The notes below the pieces were generated by a model. The model made no database searches, had not been told where the DNA came from, and was given only the letters and a program-made list of their open reading frames with translations. A DNA stretch of 18,509 nucleotides from Alphaproteobacteria bacterium (lineage in GTDB: Bacteria > Pseudomonadota > Alphaproteobacteria > Rs-D84): NCBI GenBank assembly GCA_017642565.1, contig JAGCOU010000010.1, forward strand, positions 1-18,509, in the 5' to 3' direction. Shown piece after piece: positions 1 to 6,075 of the stretch; the first letter of the stretch is position 1; every line of letters starts with the position of its first letter. The position numbers were made by a program, and so were the translations under genes.

Positions 1-1
1 C

Positions 2-373
2 GCAGAACCACAAACATTAAGCGAGGCATGTAATACTGATGAAATAACCGCGATTTGTCCAGAAATTGCATTGGGCGAACAAACTTTGGCGGGGTGTTTG
101 TCTGATAATGTAAAATCTTTATCAAAAAAATGTGCAAAATATGTTAAAAAATCTATCAAGGAAAACAAAGATTTGGTTTTGGATCAAAAAGACGATACAA
201 CAAATGCGGCAAACGATCAGGTTAAAACAGCAAAAGATACTGTTGCAGAAACAAAAGCAACAGTGAAAACAAATGTCAAGGCGGCAAGAAAAGAATTAAA
301 AGATACAGCAAAGGCTGTTAAAACAACCGCAATAGAAACAGGTAAAGCTGTTAAAGAAATTGTCACTGAATAA
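2..373 (+). CDS. Cys-rich-repeat protein, 5' end cut by window edge
   Basis: The reading frame is open from base 2, so the start codon and probably a signal peptide lie outside the window; 123 residues are visible. The first 50 carry the Cys-rich repeat pattern (GLG1/PF00839-like): C, then C at +9 in the motif AICPEI, then the stretch GEQTLAGCLSDN and a final LSKKC. In family terms these are small periplasmic proteins stabilised by disulfides, of unknown function. The last 60 or so residues are a Lys/Ala/Thr/Val-rich, probably amphipathic helix with no Cys, like LEA-type or apolipoprotein-like tails. The gene ends directly in a strong hairpin terminator. An in-frame TTG at base 71 is not a plausible start because it would cut the Cys motif in half. 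The family call is fairly firm; the function is unknown. Confidence 0.7.
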   Translation, partial: AEPQTLSEACNTDEITAICPEIALGEQTLAGCLSDNVKSLSKKCAKYVKKSIKENKDLVLDQKDDTTNAANDQVKTAKDTVAETKATVKTNVKAARKELKDTAKAVKTTAIETGKAVKEIVTE

Positions 374-400
374 AAAATCGCCCAACGGGCGATTTTTTTT
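372..400. terminator. Bidirectional intrinsic terminator
   Basis: A perfect 12-bp stem (372-383 with 387-398) has loop AAC. The core is ATCGCCC/GGGCGAT flanked by A and T runs, so it has a U-tract on both strands. It overlaps the stop codon of the Cys-rich gene and also serves the convergent LysR gene, which ends at 430. Confidence 0.85.
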
Positions 401-429
401 ATTATATACCAATACAATCCTCACTTAAA

Positions 430-1332
430 TCAATAATATATATCAATTGGAACATTGTGACCTGTGCAAAAATCTATGAAGAAATTAACAAACGCTTTTA
501 CTTTTGGTGATTCTGCAATTTCAGTTCTGCAAATACATTGCATTTCTGTTTCATATTTAAAATCCAGGTCTTTTAAACAAACAAGGTTTTTACTGCTTTC
601 TTCAAACCATTGTGGAAAAACAGTAATACCATCACCATCATTAACCAGACGGTACATCAAAGCCAAAGAATCTGATGTTGTATTCAAATGTTTTGCATGT
701 TTCATGATATTTTGAAATTCTGGTAAATTCATATAACGATTAAGCATGCACAAATCATGATTTTCCAGCAAATCAGCCAGATTTTTTGGAACGCCCCGTG
801 TTTCCAGATATTTTTTACTGGCATAAAATTTCTTGTGTGCTTTGAATTTGAACAAAACTGTTCCACGAATGTTTGGATGAACTTTGGAATTAACAATCAA
901 AATATCAGTATTAGATATATCTGGATTTTGTTTCATTAATAATTCCAAACGAATTTTTGGATATTTAGCATAAAATTCAGATAAATCTTTTAACATAAAA
1001 CTGCCGAATAAACCTTCTTCGGTCCAAACCGACATAGAACCCGATAATGCATCTATGTCCACAAAATTTTCTGAAATTTTATTAAGCAATTCTTCTATGG
1101 CGCAAATATCGTTGTATATAAGTTGCGCAGAATTCGTTGGCTGACTGCCGTCAAAGTTTCTGTTGATAAGTTTAGTATTAAATCTGTCTTCTAAATCCTT
1201 GATCAATTGGGAAAGATTAGAATTTTTCATACCGTTTTCATTAGCGGCGATTTGAATACTGCCCTTATCAACAACTTCTTTCAAAGCCAGCAATTCTTTT
1301 AATAAAATTATTTTCGTTTTTAATGTTGACAT
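430..1332 (-). CDS. LysR-family transcriptional regulator
   Basis: This 300-residue protein has the LysR layout. A winged HTH lies at about residues 12-70, with KEVVDKGSIQIAAN as the first helices and NSNLSQLIKDLEDRFNTKLI as the recognition and wing region. A linker helix (about 70-92) and a periplasmic-binding-type effector domain (about 97-290) follow. LysR proteins usually bind DNA as tetramers and respond to a small co-inducer; the ligand cannot be read from the sequence. The HTH is divergent from textbook members, with Asn/Lys-rich positions instead of Ala, but length and order fit. Its own promoter lies in the 43-bp gap after the HTH gene, with the -10 only 8 nt from the ATG, so the mRNA would be almost leaderless. 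No divergent target gene, the usual LysR arrangement, is adjacent. Confidence 0.8.
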   Translation of the reverse strand: MSTLKTKIILLKELLALKEVVDKGSIQIAANENGMKNSNLSQLIKDLEDRFNTKLINRNFDGSQPTNSAQLIYNDICAIEELLNKISENFVDIDALSGSMSVWTEEGLFGSFMLKDLSEFYAKYPKIRLELLMKQNPDISNTDILIVNSKVHPNIRGTVLFKFKAHKKFYASKKYLETRGVPKNLADLLENHDLCMLNRYMNLPEFQNIMKHAKHLNTTSDSLALMYRLVNDGDGITVFPQWFEESSKNLVCLKDLDFKYETEMQCICRTEIAESPKVKAFVNFFIDFCTGHNVPIDIYY

Positions 1333-1340
1333 ATTCCTAT

Positions 1341-1369
1341 ATTATACAGATAAAGCGCTTTGTAAACAA
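1341..1369 (-). promoter_or_regulatory. Promoter of LysR gene with palindromic spacer
   Basis: On the minus strand there is TTGTTT, a 17-bp spacer and a perfect TATAAT (1341-1346). The spacer contains the 10-bp perfect palindrome AAAGCGCTTT (1352-1361), a candidate operator for autoregulation. The -10 ends 8 nt before the ATG. Confidence 0.55.
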
Positions 1370-1375
1370 AAATAT

Positions 1376-1603
1376 TTACTTACAAATACATTTGATAAAG
1401 TCATCTATATTTTTTCCAGTAGAATTTAATATTTTTGCGATACTGCCAGTTGAAGGCCATCTGGGTTGCCCATACTTTGACCAACGTTTACTTTTATTAA
1501 ATGTCGTTGGATCCAATCCAGAAAATTTTGCTAAACCTGAACAGGACATATTTTGTTGAAATGCGAATGTATCAATTGCTTGCCATATATCTTGATGCGT
1601 CAT
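1376..1603 (-). CDS. Stand-alone HTH protein related to S24-type repressor N-termini
   Basis: A 75-residue protein with a helix-turn-helix at about residues 22-40 (LAKFSGLDPTTFNKSKRW) and a conserved tail with RWPSTGSIAKIL and TGKNIDDF. From memory this closely matches the N-terminal DNA-binding domain of alphaproteobacterial XRE/S24-peptidase repressors, which continue for more than 100 residues into a LexA/CI-like self-cleaving domain. Here the gene stops right after the HTH, and nothing S24-like follows in any frame before the next promoter, so it appears to be naturally short. The start is supported by AGGAG six bases upstream. An inverted repeat overlaps its promoter region, which suggests autorepression. 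It may be a small constitutive repressor or a relic of a longer one. Confidence 0.75.
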   Translation of the reverse strand: MTHQDIWQAIDTFAFQQNMSCSGLAKFSGLDPTTFNKSKRWSKYGQPRWPSTGSIAKILNSTGKNIDDFIKCICK

Positions 1604-1635
1604 ATTTAACTCCTTTTTTGGTTGTTACAGTGTTC

Positions 1636-1665
1636 ATTATATTCCTTTTTAGGAAATTTATTTTA
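1636..1665 (-). promoter_or_regulatory. Promoter -10 and inverted repeat upstream of HTH gene
   Basis: On the minus strand a TATAAT (1636-1641) is immediately preceded by the inverted repeat TTCCT-AAAA-AGGAA (1642-1655). The repeat sits where a repressor would block RNA polymerase. The -35 is not clear. Confidence 0.4.
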
Positions 1666-1840
1666 TCCTGCTTTTATTTATCGGGTATATAAAAAGGGGA
1701 TTAAAGGCGCAATAAAATCCTATAAAATTGCTAAAAACCGCTAAAAACAAGCAATTTTTCAAACAACCAATTAAGGTAATTTTTTCCTATTTTTATGTAT
1801 TATCAAGACCGTAAAACTTGTTTTTTACATAATAAAAACA
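1666..1840. other. AT-rich intergenic stretch
   Basis: This is noncoding sequence between the metalloprotease-like gene and the HTH gene. It contains a short direct repeat GCTAAAAAC (1730-1738 and 1740-1748), flanked by AATTGC (1726-1731) and GCAATT (1751-1756), which could pair around a 19-nt loop. I see no ORF or RNA gene. Confidence 0.4.
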
Positions 1841-1842
1841 CC

Positions 1843-1866
1843 CTTTTGGGGTGGTTTTATTTTTTA
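1843..1866 (-). terminator. Intrinsic terminator of the HExxH gene
   Basis: On the minus strand, CACCC-CAAAA-GGGTG is followed by TTTTTATT. It lies 15-40 bp past the stop codon at 1882. A T-run on the plus side suggests it may work both ways. Confidence 0.65.
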
Positions 1867-1881
1867 ATCACACAATATTTA

Positions 1882-2610
1882 TTATTGTTGCATCACTTTA
1901 ATCTGATCGGCTATAGCCTTTGCATGTGACATACAAGCCGATTTTATCTGTTTAACATTGGCACAAAATTTAGACCATTCTGGTGTTTGTTTTATGCTGG
2001 TGTCTTTAAGAAGTTCATAACCGTAAAATGTAAAATATGCCGACAAAGCGTCATAAAATTCAGTTGAATAAGATTCTTTGAACATATTTAAACTGTTATT
2101 TCGCACAATTGGATGCGCGGGTTTACACGGATTAAAACATACAATATTTGAATACAACGCATTTTCAAAATGATTGAGATAAAAGTCTTTACGTTTCAAA
2201 AAGTCTTCTGTCCCTTTGATTGCAGCATTTAAAATATCGATTTTATTTTTTGGCTTTACAATAAGATTTTCAGCGCTGCGCGCGGATGCTTCATCCATGC
2301 AATACAACCCAATAAATTCATAAATATTTTTTGGTGTTTTCCATGGAGATGCAGCAACAGCATTTTTAGCATGTTGTTTTTCATGTGCCAAAATTTCCGG
2401 TTCTTTCCTATTCCATCTAGATATTTTCGCCCTAAGTTTATCGATATCTTGTTTAGATAAAACCAAATCTGGACTGATTTCATATTTATAAATGGTGATT
2501 ACATGATTTGCAGAACTGCACTTGCCACGCACACCAGGCAAGCAATAAAAACTCGCCATATTTTTATTGTTAATTACCACCGTTTTATATTCAATTTTGT
2601 AATCGTCCAT
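1882..2610 (-). CDS. Unrecognised protein with HExxH zinc-metalloprotease signature
   Basis: I do not recognise this 242-residue protein as a named family. It contains H76-E-K-Q-H80, a perfect HExxH zinc site, inside EILAHEKQHAKN. An acidic helix with D106-E107-A-S-A lies 27 residues later, and E107 is well placed to be the third zinc ligand of a gluzincin-type protease. Seven Cys are scattered (about 23, 31, 104, 158, 162, 216, 226), but there is no signal peptide or membrane segment, so the protein may act in the cytoplasm. The C-terminal third is helical, ending in SACMSHAKAIADQIKVMQQ. It is monocistronic, with its own promoter (TTGACA -35) and terminator. The protease assignment rests on motif and spacing only. 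Confidence 0.6.
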   Translation of the reverse strand: MDDYKIEYKTVVINNKNMASFYCLPGVRGKCSSANHVITIYKYEISPDLVLSKQDIDKLRAKISRWNRKEPEILAHEKQHAKNAVAASPWKTPKNIYEFIGLYCMDEASARSAENLIVKPKNKIDILNAAIKGTEDFLKRKDFYLNHFENALYSNIVCFNPCKPAHPIVRNNSLNMFKESYSTEFYDALSAYFTFYGYELLKDTSIKQTPEWSKFCANVKQIKSACMSHAKAIADQIKVMQQ

Positions 2611-2633
2611 ATTTTTGCCTTTATATTACAAAC

Positions 2634-2664
2634 AATATAATAACACCAAACCAACATTTGTCAA
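2634..2664 (-). promoter_or_regulatory. Promoter of the HExxH gene
   Basis: A perfect TTGACA -35 (2659-2664 on the minus strand) is followed by TATATT (2634-2639) after a long 19-bp spacer. TTATAT one base nearer is an alternative -10. Confidence 0.5.
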
Positions 2665-2684
2665 TATAAATATATTATAAAACA

Positions 2685-2716
2685 AAACCGCTCGAACGAG
2701 CGGTTTGTATTTTTTA
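2685..2716. terminator. Intrinsic terminator of the flavodoxin gene
   Basis: A perfect 10-bp stem AAACCGCTCG/CGAGCGGTTT (2685-2694 with 2697-2706) has an AA loop. Minus-strand T-runs follow for the flavodoxin gene and a plus-strand T-run for the other direction. Confidence 0.8.
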
Positions 2717-2725
2717 GCAAATAGA

Positions 2726-3280
2726 TTATTTTGCCTCGTTTGCCCAATTTTTTAATTCTTCAACAGAAACATCTGTTGGGAAACGTTTTCCGTTTAAAAC
2801 ATTTGCGTTTGGTGCGAGCAATCTTATATCAGCAGCCGCTTCATCTGTGGTTGGCGTGCTGCCAGATGTCGCAAAAGGAACTATCGTTTTTCCGGAAAAA
2901 TCATAACTTGCTATGAAACTGTCGATGATTGATGGTTCGCGTCCCCACCAAATTGGAAAACCAACGTACACTGTATCATATTGAGCAATGTTTTTAATTT
3001 TTGTTGCGATTTCAGGACGCGTTGATTTGTCTGCCATTTCAACAGAAGAACGGCTTTTGTCGTTTTTCCAATTTAAATCTTCCGCTGTATATTTATTAAC
3101 AGGTTGTATTTCAAATAAATCCGCCCCAACAGCGCCAGCCAAATCTTTTGCGACACGTTCAGTTGTTCCTGTGGCACTGAAGTATGCAACCAATGTTTTA
3201 TTTTCTTTGTGTGATGGAATTAGATAAAAACCCAGTGCCCCCAACACAACAATAGCGATTATTAAAATAAGTTTTTTCAT
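2726..3280 (-). CDS. Membrane-anchored or exported flavodoxin
   Basis: This 184-residue protein starts with MKK and a hydrophobic helix (about residues 4-21), acting as a signal peptide or membrane anchor, followed by a flavodoxin fold. The FMN phosphate loop is F34-SATGTTE-41 after strand TLVAYF. The conserved GFPIWWGREP (107-116) and the TSGSTPT loop (138-144) line the isoalloxazine ring. It most resembles the flavodoxin_4-type proteins of Bacteroidota and Proteobacteria, which carry the same WWG motif. The role is probably electron transfer or quinone/nitro reduction outside the cytoplasm, but exported flavodoxins are uncommon and the partner is unknown. There is no lipobox Cys. The start is set by AAGGAG seven bases upstream. 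The promoter lies back to back with that of the M23 gene. Confidence 0.85.
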   Translation of the reverse strand: MKKLILIIAIVVLGALGFYLIPSHKENKTLVAYFSATGTTERVAKDLAGAVGADLFEIQPVNKYTAEDLNWKNDKSRSSVEMADKSTRPEIATKIKNIAQYDTVYVGFPIWWGREPSIIDSFIASYDFSGKTIVPFATSGSTPTTDEAAADIRLLAPNANVLNGKRFPTDVSVEELKNWANEAK

Positions 3281-3307
3281 TTTTTACTCCTTTTGTAAAA
3301 CATTGCA

Positions 3308-3336
3308 ATTGTAGACTGATGCGTAATTTTTTGCAA
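3308..3336 (-). promoter_or_regulatory. Flavodoxin promoter
   Basis: On the minus strand, TTGCAA (3331-3336), a 17-bp spacer and TACAAT (3308-3313). It gives a leader of about 20 nt carrying AAGGAG. Confidence 0.6.
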
Positions 3337-3353
3337 ATGTTTAATCATACAAT

Positions 3354-3382
3354 TTGAAATAGTTCCTTTTTTTCGGTATAAT
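3354..3382 (+). promoter_or_regulatory. M23 gene promoter, almost leaderless
   Basis: TTGAAA (3354-3359), a 17-bp spacer and a perfect TATAAT (3377-3382). The ATG at 3394 is only 11 nt past the -10, leaving a leader of about 4-5 nt with no room for a Shine-Dalgarno sequence. Confidence 0.65.
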
Positions 3383-3393
3383 ATACACATACT

Positions 3394-4341
3394 ATGTGGC
3401 GTAAAAATGCTTTTTTGTTGATATTGGGTTTGTGCATCTTGATGCCACTTGTTGCATATTGCGAAAGTCTTTTAGGGGCAAATTCTTTTCCAAAAACTTT
3501 CGAAGATTTATCGTTTGCTTCACAAATGGAACTGAAAGAAGAAGGATATGCACCTTTTGCAGACCTGTCCGCCTATGACATATTGACAATTCTGGACACA
3601 GATGAAGGCATCGCGGAAGAAATCGCAACGAACGAAGCGGAAACCAGCACAACAAATACAAATCAACAAACAACGACAACTAATACGACTGTCGCAACTA
3701 CGCCGAGCACTCCTGCCCCAACAACAGTGACACCAACCGCAGTTCAATCAAACGCACAAGAAGGTTATTGTGCTATAAAAAATAATGAAATTCCAGCGCA
3801 TCAACAACTTCCTATTGGGAAACCTGTTTTCGAGGCTCACTATAAATATTGTTCAAAATACGGTTATCGCAATATGTATAACAAACAGGACTTTCATTAC
3901 GGGTTTGACATAGGCTGTACAGAAGCGAATTTTAATAATCCTGTATTTGCCATAGCAGACGGGGTTGTTGAGAAAGTTCATAATTGTTCCAAGGGCAGTT
4001 CTGCTGGTAATTACATTTTAATTAATCATAAAAACGGATTCAAGACATACTATATGCATCTTGAAAAAATCTTTGTGACGCAGGGACAGGAAGTATCCGC
4101 AGGCTGTCAAATCGCAGCACTGGGTTTTACAGGCGGTCCCAAAATAAACAAAGCCGCATTTGCCGATCAACTGTGTCCAAAAATGCGCAAAAGCATTTCT
4201 CATTTACATTATGAAATTCATTATACTGGCAATCAAACATCTATCAATGGAAACGGCAGAACAATTCAAATAAAGCATGGAAAATCATCTCATAATTCTG
4301 TGGACCCATCATATTTTATGGGTGTTCCTCAGCACATGTAA
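3394..4341 (+). CDS. Secreted M23 (LytM-type) metallopeptidase
   Basis: This 315-residue protein has a signal peptide (1-23), a helical region to about residue 80, a Thr/Asn/Gln/Pro-rich linker (about 84-118) and a C-terminal M23 domain (about 148-280). The zinc and catalytic residues are all visible: H168-YGF-D172 (HxxxD), H222 in YYMHLE, and H270-L-H272 in SHLHYEI. A complete set suggests an active endopeptidase cutting peptide cross-bridges of peptidoglycan in the periplasm, rather than a degenerate activator. Six Cys in the mature part (126, 153, 175, 198, 238, 261) suggest disulfides. An insertion of about 20 residues rich in Lys and Ala lies between the GFTGG turn and HLHYE. There is no Shine-Dalgarno; the promoter is so close that the message is probably near-leaderless. 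Tyr before the Cys argues against a lipobox. Confidence 0.9.
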   Translation: MWRKNAFLLILGLCILMPLVAYCESLLGANSFPKTFEDLSFASQMELKEEGYAPFADLSAYDILTILDTDEGIAEEIATNEAETSTTNTNQQTTTTNTTVATTPSTPAPTTVTPTAVQSNAQEGYCAIKNNEIPAHQQLPIGKPVFEAHYKYCSKYGYRNMYNKQDFHYGFDIGCTEANFNNPVFAIADGVVEKVHNCSKGSSAGNYILINHKNGFKTYYMHLEKIFVTQGQEVSAGCQIAALGFTGGPKINKAAFADQLCPKMRKSISHLHYEIHYTGNQTSINGNGRTIQIKHGKSSHNSVDPSYFMGVPQHM

Positions 4342-4348
4342 TATTATC

Positions 4349-4377
4349 TTGAGTTATCGTATTTTTTACACTAGGAT
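4349..4377 (+). promoter_or_regulatory. Possible promoter of the glycosyltransferase gene
   Basis: TTGAGT, 17 bp, TAGGAT, between the M23 stop and the next ATG. The boxes are imperfect, so read-through from M23 is also possible; I see no terminator between the two genes. Confidence 0.4.
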
Positions 4378-4407
4378 TTATATCATAAATCAACCAAAGG
4401 TTTAATC

Positions 4408-5328
4408 ATGTATAAATACAGTCTTTTTCGCCAAGTAAGTGCTACTGTGGCTGGTATATTTGGTAAAAACAGAATTACACGTCGTATAAATCGCGATAAA
4501 ATAAGATACAAAGGCTTAATCGCAACAGTTGGAAAAAATACTATCCCCCGAAAGAAATACGAAACAAAAATACCTGTGGCGTTTTGTTTTGATGGACGCG
4601 GCTGTAAAATGGCAGCAGTCACTATTAAATCTTTGCTGATTGTATCAGAGGGACGTTGTGATTACGAGATTTATTGTGTTATTGGTGATGATGTAGATAA
4701 ATCTTCACAAAAAATTGTGACTGATATTGTCAAAGGCACCAAATCCACGGTTCATTTTATCAAGGGCAATCATGATTTTGATAATTCTAATCGCCGCAAA
4801 TGGCCTGTGGCTATGTGGTACAGATTAATGTTGCCGAAATTATTGCCAAATGTATCCAGAATTATCTATGCTGATTTAGATATAATATTCTGTCACGATT
4901 TGATTGATGTTTATGAAACTGATTTGGGCAATAATGTGATTGCTGCGGTTCCTACACGAACAGACCATTATTTCAATTCAGGATTTTTGTTGATGGATTT
5001 AGATAAAATTCGCAAGGAAAAAATTTATCCAAAATGGATAAAATCTTCTGTGGAACACGATTATAAAAACCCTGACCAAGATGTGTTGAATGAAACTTTG
5101 CGTGGACGCGTGCTGTTTTTACCGCTTAAATACAATTTCCAATTATCGCATGGGTCACGAATATTCAAGATATACAGCGAAGCAGAACTCGATGATTTAA
5201 AACATAATTTGGTGACATTGCACTATTCTGATTACATAAAACCATGGGGAGAAGCAGGAAAACGTCCTGTGTTTTCTGCTATTTGGTGGGATGTCGCAAA
5301 AAAGACGGGTTTGTTCGAAGAAAAATAA
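4408..5328 (+). CDS. Family 8 glycosyltransferase (LPS galactosyl/glucosyltransferase type)
   Basis: This 306-residue cytoplasmic GT-A enzyme has the GT8 motif set. IPVAFCFDGRGC (55-66) is the first strand and nucleotide-binding loop. YADLDIIF (154-161) contains the DxD metal and sugar-nucleotide site (D156, D158). HYFNSGFLLMDL (187-198), NPDQDVLN (221-228) and the C-terminal LHYSDYIKPW (271-280) supply the acceptor side and second metal ligand. Family members such as LgtC, WaaJ and WaaO transfer Gal or Glc from a UDP-sugar to lipooligosaccharide or LPS core. The basic N-terminal 50 residues are outside the domain and may sit at the membrane. The RBS is weak (AAAGG). The preceding M23 gene suggests an envelope theme. 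The donor and acceptor cannot be told from sequence. Confidence 0.88.
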   Translation: MYKYSLFRQVSATVAGIFGKNRITRRINRDKIRYKGLIATVGKNTIPRKKYETKIPVAFCFDGRGCKMAAVTIKSLLIVSEGRCDYEIYCVIGDDVDKSSQKIVTDIVKGTKSTVHFIKGNHDFDNSNRRKWPVAMWYRLMLPKLLPNVSRIIYADLDIIFCHDLIDVYETDLGNNVIAAVPTRTDHYFNSGFLLMDLDKIRKEKIYPKWIKSSVEHDYKNPDQDVLNETLRGRVLFLPLKYNFQLSHGSRIFKIYSEAELDDLKHNLVTLHYSDYIKPWGEAGKRPVFSAIWWDVAKKTGLFEEK

Positions 5329-5369
5329 TTGCAAAATTAAAATATCGAATATAGAATATGCGCATACTT

Positions 5370-5444
5370 GGTCCCATCGTCTAGCGGTTAGGACATCGGA
5401 TTCTCATTCCGGTAACACGGGTTCGATTCCCGTTGGGACTGCCA
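5370..5444 (+). tRNA. tRNA-Glu (anticodon CTC), CCA encoded
   Basis: The full cloverleaf is visible. The 7-bp acceptor stem is GGTCCCA/TGGGACT with a G-U first pair. The D-arm TCTAGCGGTTAGGA is followed by the anticodon stem TCGGA/TCCGG with loop TTCTCAT, giving anticodon CTC (codon GAG). The T-arm is CGGGTTCGATTCCCG, then discriminator G and a genomic CCA. Bacteria often use a single tRNA-Glu(TTC); a CTC species implies an additional TTC copy elsewhere. The gene's last three bases start a dispersed-repeat fragment. Confidence 0.95.
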
Positions 5445-5461
5445 TCCGTCTTCGCTTCGCT
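5442..5461 (+). repeat. Fragment of dispersed repeat fused to tRNA CCA end
   Basis: 20 nt are identical to 18349-18368 and to the reverse complement of the matching segment at 15652-15695; the 16471-16514 copy has one change. The match starts at the CCA of tRNA-Glu and stops abruptly, so this is a truncated copy of the CCCGAAG...GGATGG module. Confidence 0.75.
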
Positions 5462-5477
5462 CTGTCGCGATTGATTA

Positions 5478-5506
5478 TTGCTTAGTCTGCGTATTTTTGA
5501 TATAAT
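5478..5506 (+). promoter_or_regulatory. Promoter of the GRPGSYFG-motif gene
   Basis: TTGCTT (5478-5483), a 17-bp spacer and a perfect TATAAT (5501-5506), giving a leader of about 24 nt. No strong Shine-Dalgarno is visible. Confidence 0.55.
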
Positions 5507-5536
5507 TATTCTGTTAAGAATAACTAGAGCTTAGAT

Positions 5537-6031
5537 ATGGCAGATTTAATTATTCATGGCGTTCCAAATGGGCACGATGTTTCAACGTGCGATAAGAATA
5601 CACGCGATTTTTTCGGTCTGTTTTATGATGCTTCGAATGGTGTAAAAACTAATGTGATAAGACGCGTTAATAATGATGTTGTTTACAGTTATCTGGTTTA
5701 TGGCAACCAAGATAAAAAATTCACAGATTATAATGGTCGTCCGGGGTCTTATTTTGGAATGTCTTTGGTGTTTCACAATCAATATGCGCCAGATTCCAAA
5801 TCTGTTTTTAATTTATTAAAAGCAACCTATGATGCGTATGTGAAAAACAAAGTTATCAAAGAATTTCCAGATGGTTCAAAACGGTGGCTGTATAAAGAAC
5901 TTTCAACCCCGGGTGATGAAATTGCAATGTATATTAGCAAAGGTATGTCACACCTGTTACAAACGCAACCAGAATTAAACCCAAAGGTCCAAACACTGCC
6001 ACCTGTTTCAAATCAAAATCAAAAACAGTAA
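5537..6031 (+). CDS. Unknown protein with NGRPGSYFG motif
   Basis: I do not recognise a named family for this 164-residue protein. It starts MADLIIHGVPNGHD and has a highly patterned core: a Phe/Tyr/Asp-rich segment DFFGLFYD (24-31), a beta-hairpin VVYSYLVYG (48-56) and NGRPGSYFGMSL (66-77). A predicted helical half and a Pro/Gln-rich tail follow (about 142-164). From memory, similar openings with GRPGSYFG occur at the N-termini of longer uncharacterised Bacteroidota proteins; I hold that loosely. There is no signal peptide or membrane segment. It stands alone behind its own promoter and just after tRNA-Glu, a classic site for acquired genes. This may be the N-terminal domain of a longer protein kept as a single-domain version. 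Confidence 0.65.
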   Translation: MADLIIHGVPNGHDVSTCDKNTRDFFGLFYDASNGVKTNVIRRVNNDVVYSYLVYGNQDKKFTDYNGRPGSYFGMSLVFHNQYAPDSKSVFNLLKATYDAYVKNKVIKEFPDGSKRWLYKELSTPGDEIAMYISKGMSHLLQTQPELNPKVQTLPPVSNQNQKQ

Positions 6032-6060
6032 AAAACACAGCCCCAAAAGGGGCTGTTATA
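6031..6060. terminator. Intrinsic terminator between convergent genes
   Basis: A perfect stem CAGCCCC-AAAA-GGGGCTG (6038-6055). The minus side continues TGTTTTTTA, making it a good terminator for the valS-thioesterase unit; the plus side has a weaker T content. Confidence 0.75.
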
Positions 6061-6075
6061 ACTTTATCCGTTATT

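Noticed and set aside
3394..3465. Lipoprotein signal on the M23 peptidase
   Set aside because: The residue before the Cys is Tyr, which does not fit a lipobox; an ordinary signal peptide is more likely.
5291..5485. 64-residue plus-strand frame over the tRNA
   Set aside because: It spans the tRNA-Glu gene and has no coding signature.
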